From Nocardioidaceae bacterium (lineage in GTDB: Bacteria > Actinomycetota > Actinomycetes > Propionibacteriales > Nocardioidaceae): a stretch of DNA of 5,692 bases. The translations under genes and the position numbers were made by a program. How positions within the stretch are numbered: position 1 is the first letter of the stretch; each line of letters opens with the position of its first letter. Positions 1-5,692 of the stretch are shown here, piece after piece. The notes under the pieces were generated by a model. The model did not search any database. It had not been told where the DNA came from and saw nothing but the letters and a program-made list of their open reading frames with translations. The stretch lies in the NCBI GenBank assembly GCA_020438665.1, contig JAGQUE010000165.1:1-5692 (forward strand), written 5' to 3'.

Positions 1-1810
1 ACTGCATCACCGGGTGGGTGGTCTCCTGGAAGTGCTCGGTCGCGTGGCGCCGCGGTGAGGAGTCGCAGCAGCCGACGTGGCCGCAGTCCAGGCAGCGCCG
101 AAGGGCGACCCAGACCGTCCCTTCCCGGATGCAGTCCTCGCACTCGGTCGCATCGGCGTCATCGACGTGGGGATACGCCGCCAGGTGGTCACACCCGACG
201 TCGCGCCAGCTCGGCTCGCGGACCTGGCCGCGGCGCAGCTCCTCGCGCTGGCGACCCGCCGCGTCGAGCATCGACTCCTCCACGTCCAGCATGGCCAGCA
301 CCTCCGCTACGACGTCGGAGGCCACGTTGCCGGCACCGCGGATCTCCAGCACCCGGGCGCGCTCGGCCGCGATCATGGCCAGCCGGGCGCGGGTATAGAG
401 CTCGCTGGGGGTCTCGACGTCCGGCGTCGTCGCCAGCCGCTCCCAGGCCGCGAAGTTGCGCTGGTCCATCCGCTCGCGCAGCAGGTCGAACACACCGTGC
501 CGGTCCTCTGCCTCCAGTTGCTCCAGCTCGTGGAGCCCGGCCTTGGACGCCTGCTGGAGCAGCGTCGCCCGGGCCAGCGCGTCGTCCGCCGGGTCGGGCC
601 CCGGAACGTCGAGACGCCGGGCCAGCCACGGCAGCGACAGCCCCTGGATGAACAGCGTCCCGGCCACCACCGTGAACGCCGACAGCAACAGCACCTCACG
701 GTGGGGCGTCTCGATCGGGATGACGAAGGCGGCGGCGAGGGTGACCACACCGCGCATCCCCGCCCAGCCGATCAGGAAGGTATAGCTCGCGGGAGGCAGC
801 CGGCCCGACCAGCCGGGACCGGGGCGCACCAGCAGATAGCGCACGGGGAAGACCCACACGAGCCGCAAGACGACCACGGTGGCGAGGGTGGCTGCGCAGA
901 CCGCCACCGACGTGCGCCAGCCGGCGTCGCTCGCGCCGACGTCGTCGAGGAGCCAGCGGGCCTGCAGGCCGATCAGCAGGAAGACCGCGTTCTCCAGGAG
1001 GAAGGCGAGGGTCCGCCAGTTCATCCGCTCGGCGATCCGCGACGAGGCGCCCTGGAGGATCGGCGCCTTGTGCCCCAGCAGCAGGCCGGACACCACCACG
1101 GCGAGGACCCCGGAGGCCTCGACGTGCTCGGCCGCGACATAGGCGGCGAACGGCACGACCAGCGAGATGGCGGTGTCGAGCAGCGGATCGCTGAGATGCT
1201 TGCGGACCCAGGCCACCAGCAAGAAGACCAGGAAGCCCACCAGCACGCCGCCACCGGCCGCGACCACGAAGTCCAGTCCGACGTCCACCATTGACACCGC
1301 TCCGGCCGTAGCGGCCACCGAGGTGCGCAGCGCCACCAGCGCGGTGCCGTCGTTGAGCAGCGACTCCCCCTCCAGGATCGTGACGATCCGGCGGGGCAGG
1401 CCGATCCGGCGGGCGACGGCCGTCGCCGCGACGGCGTCGGGCGGCGCGACCACGGCCCCCAGCGCGAACGCGGCCGGCCAGCCGACACTTGGCAGGATCG
1501 CGTGCACCACGACGCCGACGCCCAGCGTGGTGAACACGACCAGGCCGACCGAGAGCAGCAGGATCGAGCGCTGGTTGGCCCGGAAGTCCACGAGCGAGGT
1601 CTGCACGGCGGTGGCATAGAGCAGCGGGGGCAGCAGCCCGACCAGCACGATCTCGGGACCGAGCCGGATCTCCGGCATCCCCGGGACGTACGACGCCGCC
1701 ACCCCCACGACCACCAGCAGCAGCGGGGCGGGGAAGCCGATCCGCTCGGCGATCGCCGTCCCGGTGAGGATGACGACGGCGAGGGTCACCAGGGCCAGGG
1801 CGATCTCCAT
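1..1810 (-). CDS. CPA1-family Na+/H+ antiporter with C-terminal UBP-type zinc finger (3' end beyond window)
   Basis: This is a membrane exchanger that swaps Na+ (or K+) for H+ and serves pH and salt balance; the ion is not decided by sequence. The frame is open from ATG at 1810 to the left edge, giving 603 residues and no stop. Residues 1 to about 400 hold some 11 to 13 hydrophobic segments. Family marks are APPDAVAAT at 122-130, the ESLLNDGTA motif at 148-156 with the paired N153/D154 expected to carry ions, and GWAGMRGVVTLA at 348-359 with conserved R353. Residues 400 to about 535 are a charged, mostly helical cytoplasmic linker. From C540 a UBP zinc finger follows: C540/H542, C557/C560, C573/C576, then GHVGCCDSS and H589, H593, H599. 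About 20 to 30 more residues are probably missing. ATG 1810 is the first usable in-frame start and directly precedes the first membrane segment; no good Shine-Dalgarno sequence is seen. The antiporter call is firm. The finger's role is unknown to me. Confidence 0.93.
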   Translation of the reverse strand, partial: MEIALALVTLAVVILTGTAIAERIGFPAPLLLVVVGVAASYVPGMPEIRLGPEIVLVGLLPPLLYATAVQTSLVDFRANQRSILLLSVGLVVFTTLGVGVVVHAILPSVGWPAAFALGAVVAPPDAVAATAVARRIGLPRRIVTILEGESLLNDGTALVALRTSVAATAGAVSMVDVGLDFVVAAGGGVLVGFLVFLLVAWVRKHLSDPLLDTAISLVVPFAAYVAAEHVEASGVLAVVVSGLLLGHKAPILQGASSRIAERMNWRTLAFLLENAVFLLIGLQARWLLDDVGASDAGWRTSVAVCAATLATVVVLRLVWVFPVRYLLVRPGPGWSGRLPPASYTFLIGWAGMRGVVTLAAAFVIPIETPHREVLLLSAFTVVAGTLFIQGLSLPWLARRLDVPGPDPADDALARATLLQQASKAGLHELEQLEAEDRHGVFDLLRERMDQRNFAAWERLATTPDVETPSELYTRARLAMIAAERARVLEIRGAGNVASDVVAEVLAMLDVEESMLDAAGRQREELRRGQVREPSWRDVGCDHLAAYPHVDDADATECEDCIREGTVWVALRRCLDCGHVGCCDSSPRRHATEHFQETTHPVMQ

Positions 1811-1816
1811 CGGGCC

Positions 1817-1822
1817 ATTGTC
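1817..1822 (-). promoter_or_regulatory. possible -10 element for a leaderless antiporter transcript
   Basis: Read on the minus strand, GACAAT ends exactly 6 bases before the antiporter ATG. Actinobacterial -10 boxes resemble TAnnnT, and in leaderless genes they lie about 6 to 8 bases before the first base of the start codon. The match keeps A at position 2 and T at position 6 but lacks the first T. No clear -35 is visible, because that space is filled by the hairpin at 1825-1844. The absence of a Shine-Dalgarno sequence before this ATG fits a leaderless mRNA. The evidence is weak. Confidence 0.25.
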
Positions 1823-1824
1823 AC

Positions 1825-1844
1825 GGGCGGGGGAAGCCCCGCCC
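1825..1844 (-). terminator. perfect 8-bp GC hairpin between the DinB-like remnant and the antiporter
   Basis: On the minus strand GGGCGGGG and CCCCGCCC pair perfectly around a CTTC loop. It lies 36 bases past the stop of the DinB-like frame and 14 bases before the antiporter ATG. No T-run follows, which is common for actinobacterial hairpin terminators. It could end transcription coming from the remnant. If the antiporter is transcribed through it, it could instead act as a 5' leader structure. Part of the symmetry could be chance in such GC-rich DNA, but 16 paired bases without a mismatch is notable. Confidence 0.5.
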
Positions 1845-1880
1845 TGGCCATCCCGGCGAGAGGCGGTCGGACCCCCGTGG

Positions 1881-2237
1881 TCAGGCTCGCTCGGCCACCC
1901 ACCGCATCGGGTCGCCGTCGTCGAGCCGGTGGGACTCCACCACCTCGTGGACGTGGCCGAAGAAGGTCGGACCCTCGATCGCCAGCCGTTCCCTCATCGA
2001 GGGCAGCGACTCGTGGTCCTCGACCGACCAGTCGTAGTCCCGGGTCGCGACGGCGGCGTTCCACATCGCCATCTGACCGATCAGCCGCGAGAGCAGCGAC
2101 CGGATCGTCTGCCGGTCCTCGTCGACGTCGAGCTCGATGGGCTGGTCGAGCTGGTCATCGGTGAGTCGTTCGGCCAGGCGCACCATCTCGCCGGTGAGCC
2201 AGAGGTGGTGCTCGACCACCGTGGTCAGCAGGTCCAT
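1881..2237 (-). CDS. DinB-like four-helix protein, probably a decayed fragment of an AraC/DinB-like regulator
   Basis: This is a 118-residue frame starting at ATG 2237, with GAGG 8 bases upstream as a possible ribosome site. Residues 1-25 (EHHLW at 9-13, then GEMVRLAERL) look like helix 1 of the DinB/YfiT-like metal-binding fold. TIRSLLSRLIGQMAMWNAAV at about 44-63 looks like helix 2, and about 80-105 like helix 3. DinB-like proteins usually run to about 150 to 170 residues and carry an HxxxH pair in the last helix. Here the chain passes from SHRLDD straight to GDPMRWVAERA and stops, so helix 4 and its histidines are absent. From memory, a GDPMRWV-like ending is the true C-terminus of actinobacterial AraC-HTH/DinB-like fusion proteins, which would imply an internal deletion. 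It is not a DNA-damage polymerase. It is probably non-functional, though expression of a short protein cannot be excluded. Confidence 0.6.
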   Translation of the reverse strand: MDLLTTVVEHHLWLTGEMVRLAERLTDDQLDQPIELDVDEDRQTIRSLLSRLIGQMAMWNAAVATRDYDWSVEDHESLPSMRERLAIEGPTFFGHVHEVVESHRLDDGDPMRWVAERA

Positions 2238-2339
2238 GCCGGAGACCTCGTCTCGGACGGGCAGCCGGATGCTGCCGGGTGGGTGGAAGTGGACGCCGCT
2301 CGGGGCGCGATGTGCCAGGACGTGGTTGATCCCGTTTGC
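2238..2339 (-). pseudogene. untranslated upstream remnant of the DinB-like gene's parent (linker after a lost HTH domain)
   Basis: The frame of the DinB-like protein stays open for 34 codons above its ATG, back to a TGA at 2340-2342, but contains no ATG, GTG or TTG start. It reads PSGVHFHPPGSIRLP shortly before MDLL. I recall a very similar linker (an HFHPPGG-LRLP pattern) just before the DinB-like part of actinobacterial proteins that begin with an AraC-type helix-turn-helix. In a neighbouring frame the preceding bases read SWHIAP, which would join well to SGVHFHPP, suggesting a one-base shift near 2298. No helix-turn-helix coding sequence remains between here and menD. The open frame and missing start are seen directly; the family link is from memory. 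Confidence 0.5.
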
Positions 2340-2359
2340 TCAGGCGTGGACAGCTGCTC

Positions 2360-2396
2360 AGCCTCGACTCACCGATTCGGTCGGTGATGTGAGGCT
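2360..2396 (-). terminator. two-part hairpin at the menD stop codon, likely men operon terminator
   Basis: AGCCTC and GAGGCT (6 bp, outer) and TCACCGA and TCGGTGA (7 bp, inner) pair, separated by a 3x3 internal loop and closed by a 5-base loop. The outer arm begins at the last coding-strand base of the menD TGA. There is no T-run. Its position right at the end of the last men gene fits a terminator or an mRNA 3'-end stabiliser. The structure is nearly symmetric, so it could also act on plus-strand transcripts. Confidence 0.55.
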
Positions 2397-4033
2397 CAGG
2401 GCCGCAGGGCCCGGATCCGCTCGTCGAGGACGCGGCGACCCCGCCGGTCGACGACGACCTCGAGCACCTCGACGCCGCCCGCAGGTGAGGCGAGGGCGTG
2501 CTCGAGCTCCGGCAGATTGTCGACCCGCCAGTGCGGCGTGCGGGTGGCCGCGCACAGGCTGGCGACGTCGACGCCGTGGGGTGTCCCGAAGAGGCGGTCG
2601 TAGCGGTCGGCGTACGGCTCGGCGCCCTGTTCCAGCATGCTGAAGATCGACCCGCCGTCGTCGTTGACCACGACCAGGGTGAGGTCCGGGCGCGCCTCCT
2701 CGGGGCCGAGGACGAGGCCGTTGCTGTCGTGGAGGAACGTCACGTCGCCCAGGAGCGCCATCGCTCGGCTGCTCCGGGGTCGGCCGAGCGTCGCCCCGAT
2801 CGCGGTCGACACGACGCCGTCGATCCCGGCGAGGCCGCGGTTGGCGATGACCTTGCGGCGGTCGCCGACGCGATAGCCGTGGACCATCAGGTCGAGATCC
2901 CGGATCGGGCTGGACGCGCCGAGGACCAGCAGCCCACCCGGCGGCAGGGCACGGCCGACGGCGCCGGCGACCTCGTGGGGGGTCAGCCCGGGCTCGGCGG
3001 CGAGGAGCTCGTCGAGCTGGCCGGCCACGGCCCGGTCGGCGGCTTGCCACGTCTCGAGCCAGGCGGGGTCGTCGGCCTCCTCGGGCTGATAGCCGGCGAC
3101 CGGGTCGAGCTCGTGGTCGACCCGGAACGGGCGGCGGCCGATCGCGCTCGGCGTCGCCCAGATCTCGACGTCGTCCCGGTTGAGGAGACGGGTCACCGGC
3201 CGCGACAGGGTCGGGTGGCCGACCACCACGACCCGCTGGATCTCCGCACCCAGCTCGGTGTCGAGGAGCAGCCGATAGCAGCGCAGCGCGTGGTCGCCCG
3301 TCCGGCAGCCGGCGCTCGGCTCCGCGAACAGCGGCCACCCCGCCTCCTGCGCCAGCATCCGCGCCGGCGGTCCGGCGTCGTCCCCGGCGACGACGGCCGT
3401 GCGGGGACCCCGGGGAATGCGGATGTGGGCCAGACCACGCGATTCGGGGCCCGCAACGTGCGGTCTGCGTCCCATCGATGGGTCCGGCGACCAGCGGTCC
3501 TCGGGCACCAGCGGCTCGTCGAAGCGGACGTTGAGGTGGTACGGCGCACCGAGCGTGCTGCCCACCCGATGGGTGCGATAGCGCTCGGGCAGCCCGATCT
3601 CGGGCAGGGCACCGTCCGCACCGACGGCGAGGTCGACGGAGGCGACGGCCGGCCCGAAGATGCCCACCTGCTCGGTGGTCTGGTTGGCCGAGGTCCCCCG
3701 CAGCCGCTCCGGCCGGTCGGCGGTGACCGCGATCATCGGGACCTCGGCGTGGGCCGCCTCCAGCATCGCGGGGTGCAGGTTGGCCACGGCGGTCCCCGAG
3801 GTGCAGACCACGGCGGCCCGCGCACCCACCTTGGCCAGCCCCAGCGCGAGGAAGCCCGCCGAGCGCTCGTCGAGCCGGGTGTGGAGCCGCAGCAGCCCGG
3901 CGGCAGCGGCGTCGTACGCCGCGAAGGCGAGCGGTGCGTTGCGCGACCCGGGCGCGAGGACGAGGTCGGTGACCCCGCCTTCGACGAGCGAGACGACGAC
4001 GGCACGACCCAGCCGGGTCGACGGGTTGCTCAC
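2396..4033 (-). CDS. menD: 2-succinyl-5-enolpyruvyl-6-hydroxy-3-cyclohexene-1-carboxylate synthase (MenD)
   Basis: MenD is a cytoplasmic thiamine-diphosphate and Mg2+ dependent enzyme (EC 2.2.1.9). It decarboxylates 2-oxoglutarate and adds the succinyl semialdehyde unit to isochorismate, the first committed step of menaquinone synthesis. The 545 residues match the usual length of about 550. The N-terminal Pyr domain shows LAPGSRNAPLAF at 26-37 with R31 and LRLHTRLDERSAGFLALG starting at 48, where E56 matches the catalytic glutamate that activates the cofactor. SGTAVANLHPAMLEA and TADRPERLRGTSANQT follow. The C-terminal cofactor domain carries GDVTFLHD at 429-436 and NDDGGSIF at 457-464, the paired metal and pyrophosphate binding motif. 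The GTG start overlaps the menC TGA by four bases (GTGA), and AGGA lies 9 bases upstream, inside menC. It looks intact, is the last men gene in the cluster, and is followed directly by a hairpin. Confidence 0.97.
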   Translation of the reverse strand: MSNPSTRLGRAVVVSLVEGGVTDLVLAPGSRNAPLAFAAYDAAAAGLLRLHTRLDERSAGFLALGLAKVGARAAVVCTSGTAVANLHPAMLEAAHAEVPMIAVTADRPERLRGTSANQTTEQVGIFGPAVASVDLAVGADGALPEIGLPERYRTHRVGSTLGAPYHLNVRFDEPLVPEDRWSPDPSMGRRPHVAGPESRGLAHIRIPRGPRTAVVAGDDAGPPARMLAQEAGWPLFAEPSAGCRTGDHALRCYRLLLDTELGAEIQRVVVVGHPTLSRPVTRLLNRDDVEIWATPSAIGRRPFRVDHELDPVAGYQPEEADDPAWLETWQAADRAVAGQLDELLAAEPGLTPHEVAGAVGRALPPGGLLVLGASSPIRDLDLMVHGYRVGDRRKVIANRGLAGIDGVVSTAIGATLGRPRSSRAMALLGDVTFLHDSNGLVLGPEEARPDLTLVVVNDDGGSIFSMLEQGAEPYADRYDRLFGTPHGVDVASLCAATRTPHWRVDNLPELEHALASPAGGVEVLEVVVDRRGRRVLDERIRALRP

Positions 4034-5010
4034 GACCGACGATCCTGCCGCACGGTCCGCACCTCCGACAGCCGGGCCTCCCAGTGCGCGATCCGCGCGG
4101 GCGGCGCGGCGAGCCGGTCGAGCGCGGCGAGGTCGACGGCGGGCGTCCGCACGGGCAGGAACCCGTCGACCGGCAGCATCGCGTCGTCGCCCGCGACCAC
4201 GTCGCCGGTCAGCAGCGAGACCGTCGCGAGGCCACAGGCGTGCGTCAGCTCCGGCAGGGCGGCGGCGAGCGCGACGCCCGCCGCGATCCCGACCGACGAC
4301 TCCAGGGCCGACGACACCACCACGGGCAGGCCGATGTCCTGCGCGATCCGCAGGCAGGCGCGTACGCCGCCCAGCGGCTGGACCTTGAGCACCGCCACGT
4401 CGGCCGCCTCCAGGTCGCGCACGCGGTAGGGGTCCTCGGCCCGGCGGATCGACTCGTCCGCGGCGATGGGGACGTGGGTCCGCCGCCGCAGCTGGGCCAG
4501 CTCCTCGACGGTCGCGCAGGGCTGCTCGGCATATTCCAGCCCGCCGGCGGCGCGGTCGAGGGCGCGCAGCGCCAGCGCGGCGGCGTGGACCGACCAGGCG
4601 CCGTTGGAGTCCACCCGGATCCGACCCGAGGGCCCGAGGGCGTCACGGACGGCCTCGAGCCGCGCTTCGTCCTCACCGAGGGGTACGCCGGGGTCCGCGA
4701 CCTTGACCTTGGCCGTCGAGCAGCCACTGGCCAGCACCAGCTCGTGGGCCCGCCGGGGCGAGACCACGGGGACGGTGACGTTGACGGGGACGCGGTCACG
4801 CACGGGGCGGGGCCAGTCACCGGCCGCCGCCTCCTCGGCGCAGCGCAGCCACGGCTCGGCGACCCTGGGTGGATACTCCAGGAACGGGCTCCACTCGCCC
4901 CAGCCGGCCTCACCGCGCAGGAGCACGCCCTCGCGGTGGGTGATGCCGCGGAACCGGGTCCGCATCGGGACCGACCACACGCGCACCGTCCCGGGGGCAA
5001 CCTCGCTCAT
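4030..5010 (-). CDS. menC: o-succinylbenzoate synthase (MenC)
   Basis: MenC belongs to the enolase superfamily and dehydrates SHCHC to o-succinylbenzoate (EC 4.2.1.113) in the cytoplasm, using Mg2+. The 326 residues are a normal length. All expected active-site residues are visible: KVK with K101 and K103 (the KxK pair ending barrel strand 2), metal ligands D134 (VDSNGAW), E162 (YAEQP) and D185 (AADES), and the opposite lysine K209 (VLKVQPLGG). SSALESSVG at 233-241 is the usual late barrel motif. The same frame is open further upstream, into menE, but ATG 5010 is chosen because AAGGAG lies 5 bases before it and its ATGA overlap with the menE stop is typical of coupled genes. Some enolase-family members also racemise N-acylamino acids; the men neighbours make OSB synthase the main role. 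Confidence 0.96.
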   Translation of the reverse strand: MSEVAPGTVRVWSVPMRTRFRGITHREGVLLRGEAGWGEWSPFLEYPPRVAEPWLRCAEEAAAGDWPRPVRDRVPVNVTVPVVSPRRAHELVLASGCSTAKVKVADPGVPLGEDEARLEAVRDALGPSGRIRVDSNGAWSVHAAALALRALDRAAGGLEYAEQPCATVEELAQLRRRTHVPIAADESIRRAEDPYRVRDLEAADVAVLKVQPLGGVRACLRIAQDIGLPVVVSSALESSVGIAAGVALAAALPELTHACGLATVSLLTGDVVAGDDAMLPVDGFLPVRTPAVDLAALDRLAAPPARIAHWEARLSEVRTVRQDRRS

Positions 5011-5692
5011 GCCAGCTCCTTGAGGGCGGTGCGATCGGTCTTGCCGTTGGCCAGGAGAGGCAGCGCGCCGAGGGTCACCAGCTGCCGGGGTGCCCAGGCC
5101 CGCGGCAGCTCGACCGCGGTGAAGTCGCGCACCTCGTCGAGCGAGACGTCGCCGACGACGAAGGCCACCACCCGCTCCCCCCACTCGGGGTCGGCGACGC
5201 CGAGCACCTCGGCGGCGGCCACCGCCGGATGCTGCCGCAGCCGGGCGGCCACGGCCGGGGTCGGCACGTTGACGCCTCCGGAGATGACGACGTCGTCGGC
5301 CCGCCCCAGCACCTGCAGCCGACCGTCCTCGCGCCAGCGGCCGAGGTCGGAGGTGACGAACCAGCCGTCCACCAGGGTCGTCCCGGTCAGCGCCGTGTCG
5401 CCGTCATAGCCGTCGAACAGCATCGGTCCCCCGAGCCGGATCCGGCCGTCGGGGTCGAGCTCCACCGCGACGCCGTCGAGCGGCACGCCGTCATAGACGC
5501 AGCCTCCCGAGGTCTCCGAGGAGCCATAGGTCGCCACGACGCGGACCCCGGCCTGCTCGGCTCGGCGTCGCAGCGCCGGGTCGAGCGGGCCGCCGCCGAG
5601 CAGCACCGTGTGGCAGTCCCGCAGCGCCGCGGTCTCGGTCGGCGACTCCAGCAGCCGGGCCAGCTGGGTCGGCACCAGGGCGAGGAACGCCG
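5007..5692 (-). CDS. menE: o-succinylbenzoate--CoA ligase (MenE), C-terminal part; 5' end beyond window
   Basis: MenE is an ANL-superfamily acyl-CoA synthetase (EC 6.2.1.26). It adenylates o-succinylbenzoate with ATP and transfers it to CoA, giving the substrate of MenB. The last 227 residues are visible, about 55 to 65 percent of a typical actinobacterial MenE. The frame stays open to the right edge (AFLALVPTQLARLL), so the GTG at 5675 is an internal valine codon and not the start. Visible motifs, numbered within the fragment, are LLGGGPLDP near 30, YGSSETSG at 55-62 (adenine and substrate pocket), TSDLG with D115 (ribose-binding aspartate; TGD is commoner), GRADDVVISGG at 129-139 (domain hinge, then the flexible loop) and LLANGKTDR with K217, the lysine needed for adenylation. 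The stop overlaps the menC start (ATGA). The gene appears intact as far as it can be read. Confidence 0.94.
   Translation of the reverse strand, partial: AFLALVPTQLARLLESPTETAALRDCHTVLLGGGPLDPALRRRAEQAGVRVVATYGSSETSGGCVYDGVPLDGVAVELDPDGRIRLGGPMLFDGYDGDTALTGTTLVDGWFVTSDLGRWREDGRLQVLGRADDVVISGGVNVPTPAVAARLRQHPAVAAAEVLGVADPEWGERVVAFVVGDVSLDEVRDFTAVELPRAWAPRQLVTLGALPLLANGKTDRTALKELA
5016..5021 (-). promoter_or_regulatory. menC ribosome binding site inside menE
   Basis: AAGGAG lies 5 bases upstream of ATG 5010 and within the last codons of menE. It fixes the menC start among the possible in-frame starts and supports re-initiation by ribosomes finishing menE. Confidence 0.8.

Noticed and set aside
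77..1294. Long plus-strand open frame of 405 codons opposite the antiporter
   Set aside because: The product is rich in His, Gln, Arg, Gly and Asp with no domain, and it is fully antisense to a clear transporter. In DNA of this GC content stop codons are rare, so such frames appear by chance.
2358..3338. Second minus-strand frame of 326 codons inside menD
   Set aside because: It is an Arg/Pro/Gly-rich out-of-frame reading of menD without any motif; menD itself is continuous with all ThDP motifs.
2498..4429. Very long plus-strand open frame of 643 codons opposite menD and the end of menC
   Set aside because: It is a mirror frame of two confidently recognised enzymes. It starts in the middle of menD, has no recognisable family, and shows the low-complexity composition typical of antisense shadows in GC-rich genomes.
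5011..5184. Upstream extension of menC by 58 codons
   Set aside because: The extra residues are an Arg/Gly-rich out-of-frame reading of menE. The AAGGAG before ATG 5010 and the normal family length favour the shorter form.
4084..5409. Plus-strand open frame of 441 codons opposite menC and menE
   Set aside because: It has the same composition artefact. menC and menE on the other strand keep every active-site motif expected of their families, so they are the real genes.
5673..5675. GTG as the start of a short 222-residue menE
   Set aside because: The frame continues upstream to the window edge with MenE-like sequence, and the N-terminal ATP-binding region is needed for function, so the gene is cut by the window and does not start here.
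1..5692. A new defence, mobile or secondary-metabolite system
   Set aside because: I looked for repeats, spacers, integrase, transposase, toxin-antitoxin or nuclease motifs on both strands and saw none. The content is core menaquinone genes, an ion antiporter and one gene remnant.

Overview
The window is very GC-rich, with third codon positions almost always G or C. It carries the classical o-succinylbenzoate menaquinone route in the order menE-menC-menD. Together with the protein styles, this points to a high-GC actinobacterium, most like Nocardioides or another Propionibacteriales member. The lineage is an inference from composition and remembered family resemblance, not from a search.

Every real gene reads on the minus strand. 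Going with transcription, from the right end to the left:
(1) The C-terminal part of MenE (OSB-CoA ligase) runs in from beyond the right edge.
(2) MenC (OSB synthase, 5010 to 4030) overlaps menE by 4 bases (ATGA).
(3) MenD (SEPHCHC synthase, 4033 to 2396) overlaps menC by 4 bases (GTGA).
(4) A two-part hairpin with no T-run lies across the menD stop and probably ends the men transcript.
(5) A 118-residue DinB-like reading frame (2237 to 1881) follows. Its similarity seems to start upstream of its only usable start codon, and the last helix of the fold is missing. I read it as the remains of an AraC-HTH/DinB-like fusion regulator.
(6) A GC-rich perfect hairpin sits at 1825-1844.
(7) A CPA1 Na+/H+ antiporter starts at 1810 and runs off the left edge. 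Its cytoplasmic tail ends in a UBP-type (ubiquitin-binding type) zinc finger.

MenD makes SEPHCHC from isochorismate and 2-oxoglutarate. MenH, not in the window, converts it to SHCHC. MenC dehydrates SHCHC to OSB, and MenE activates OSB as its CoA thioester for MenB. The overlapping stop and start codons suggest coupled translation of the three proteins. The antiporter is separated from menD by a terminator-like hairpin and the gene remnant and is probably a separate transcription unit.

The men genes are ordinary. The items worth a second look are the UBP zinc finger on the antiporter, the eroded regulator next to it, the leader of the antiporter, and a marked preference for TAT over TAC tyrosine codons in an otherwise G/C-ending codon background. 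I found no RNA gene, CRISPR array, insertion sequence, attachment site or origin. The longest stretch without an intact gene, between the DinB-like frame and menD, is about 160 bases and is covered by the remnant and the terminator.
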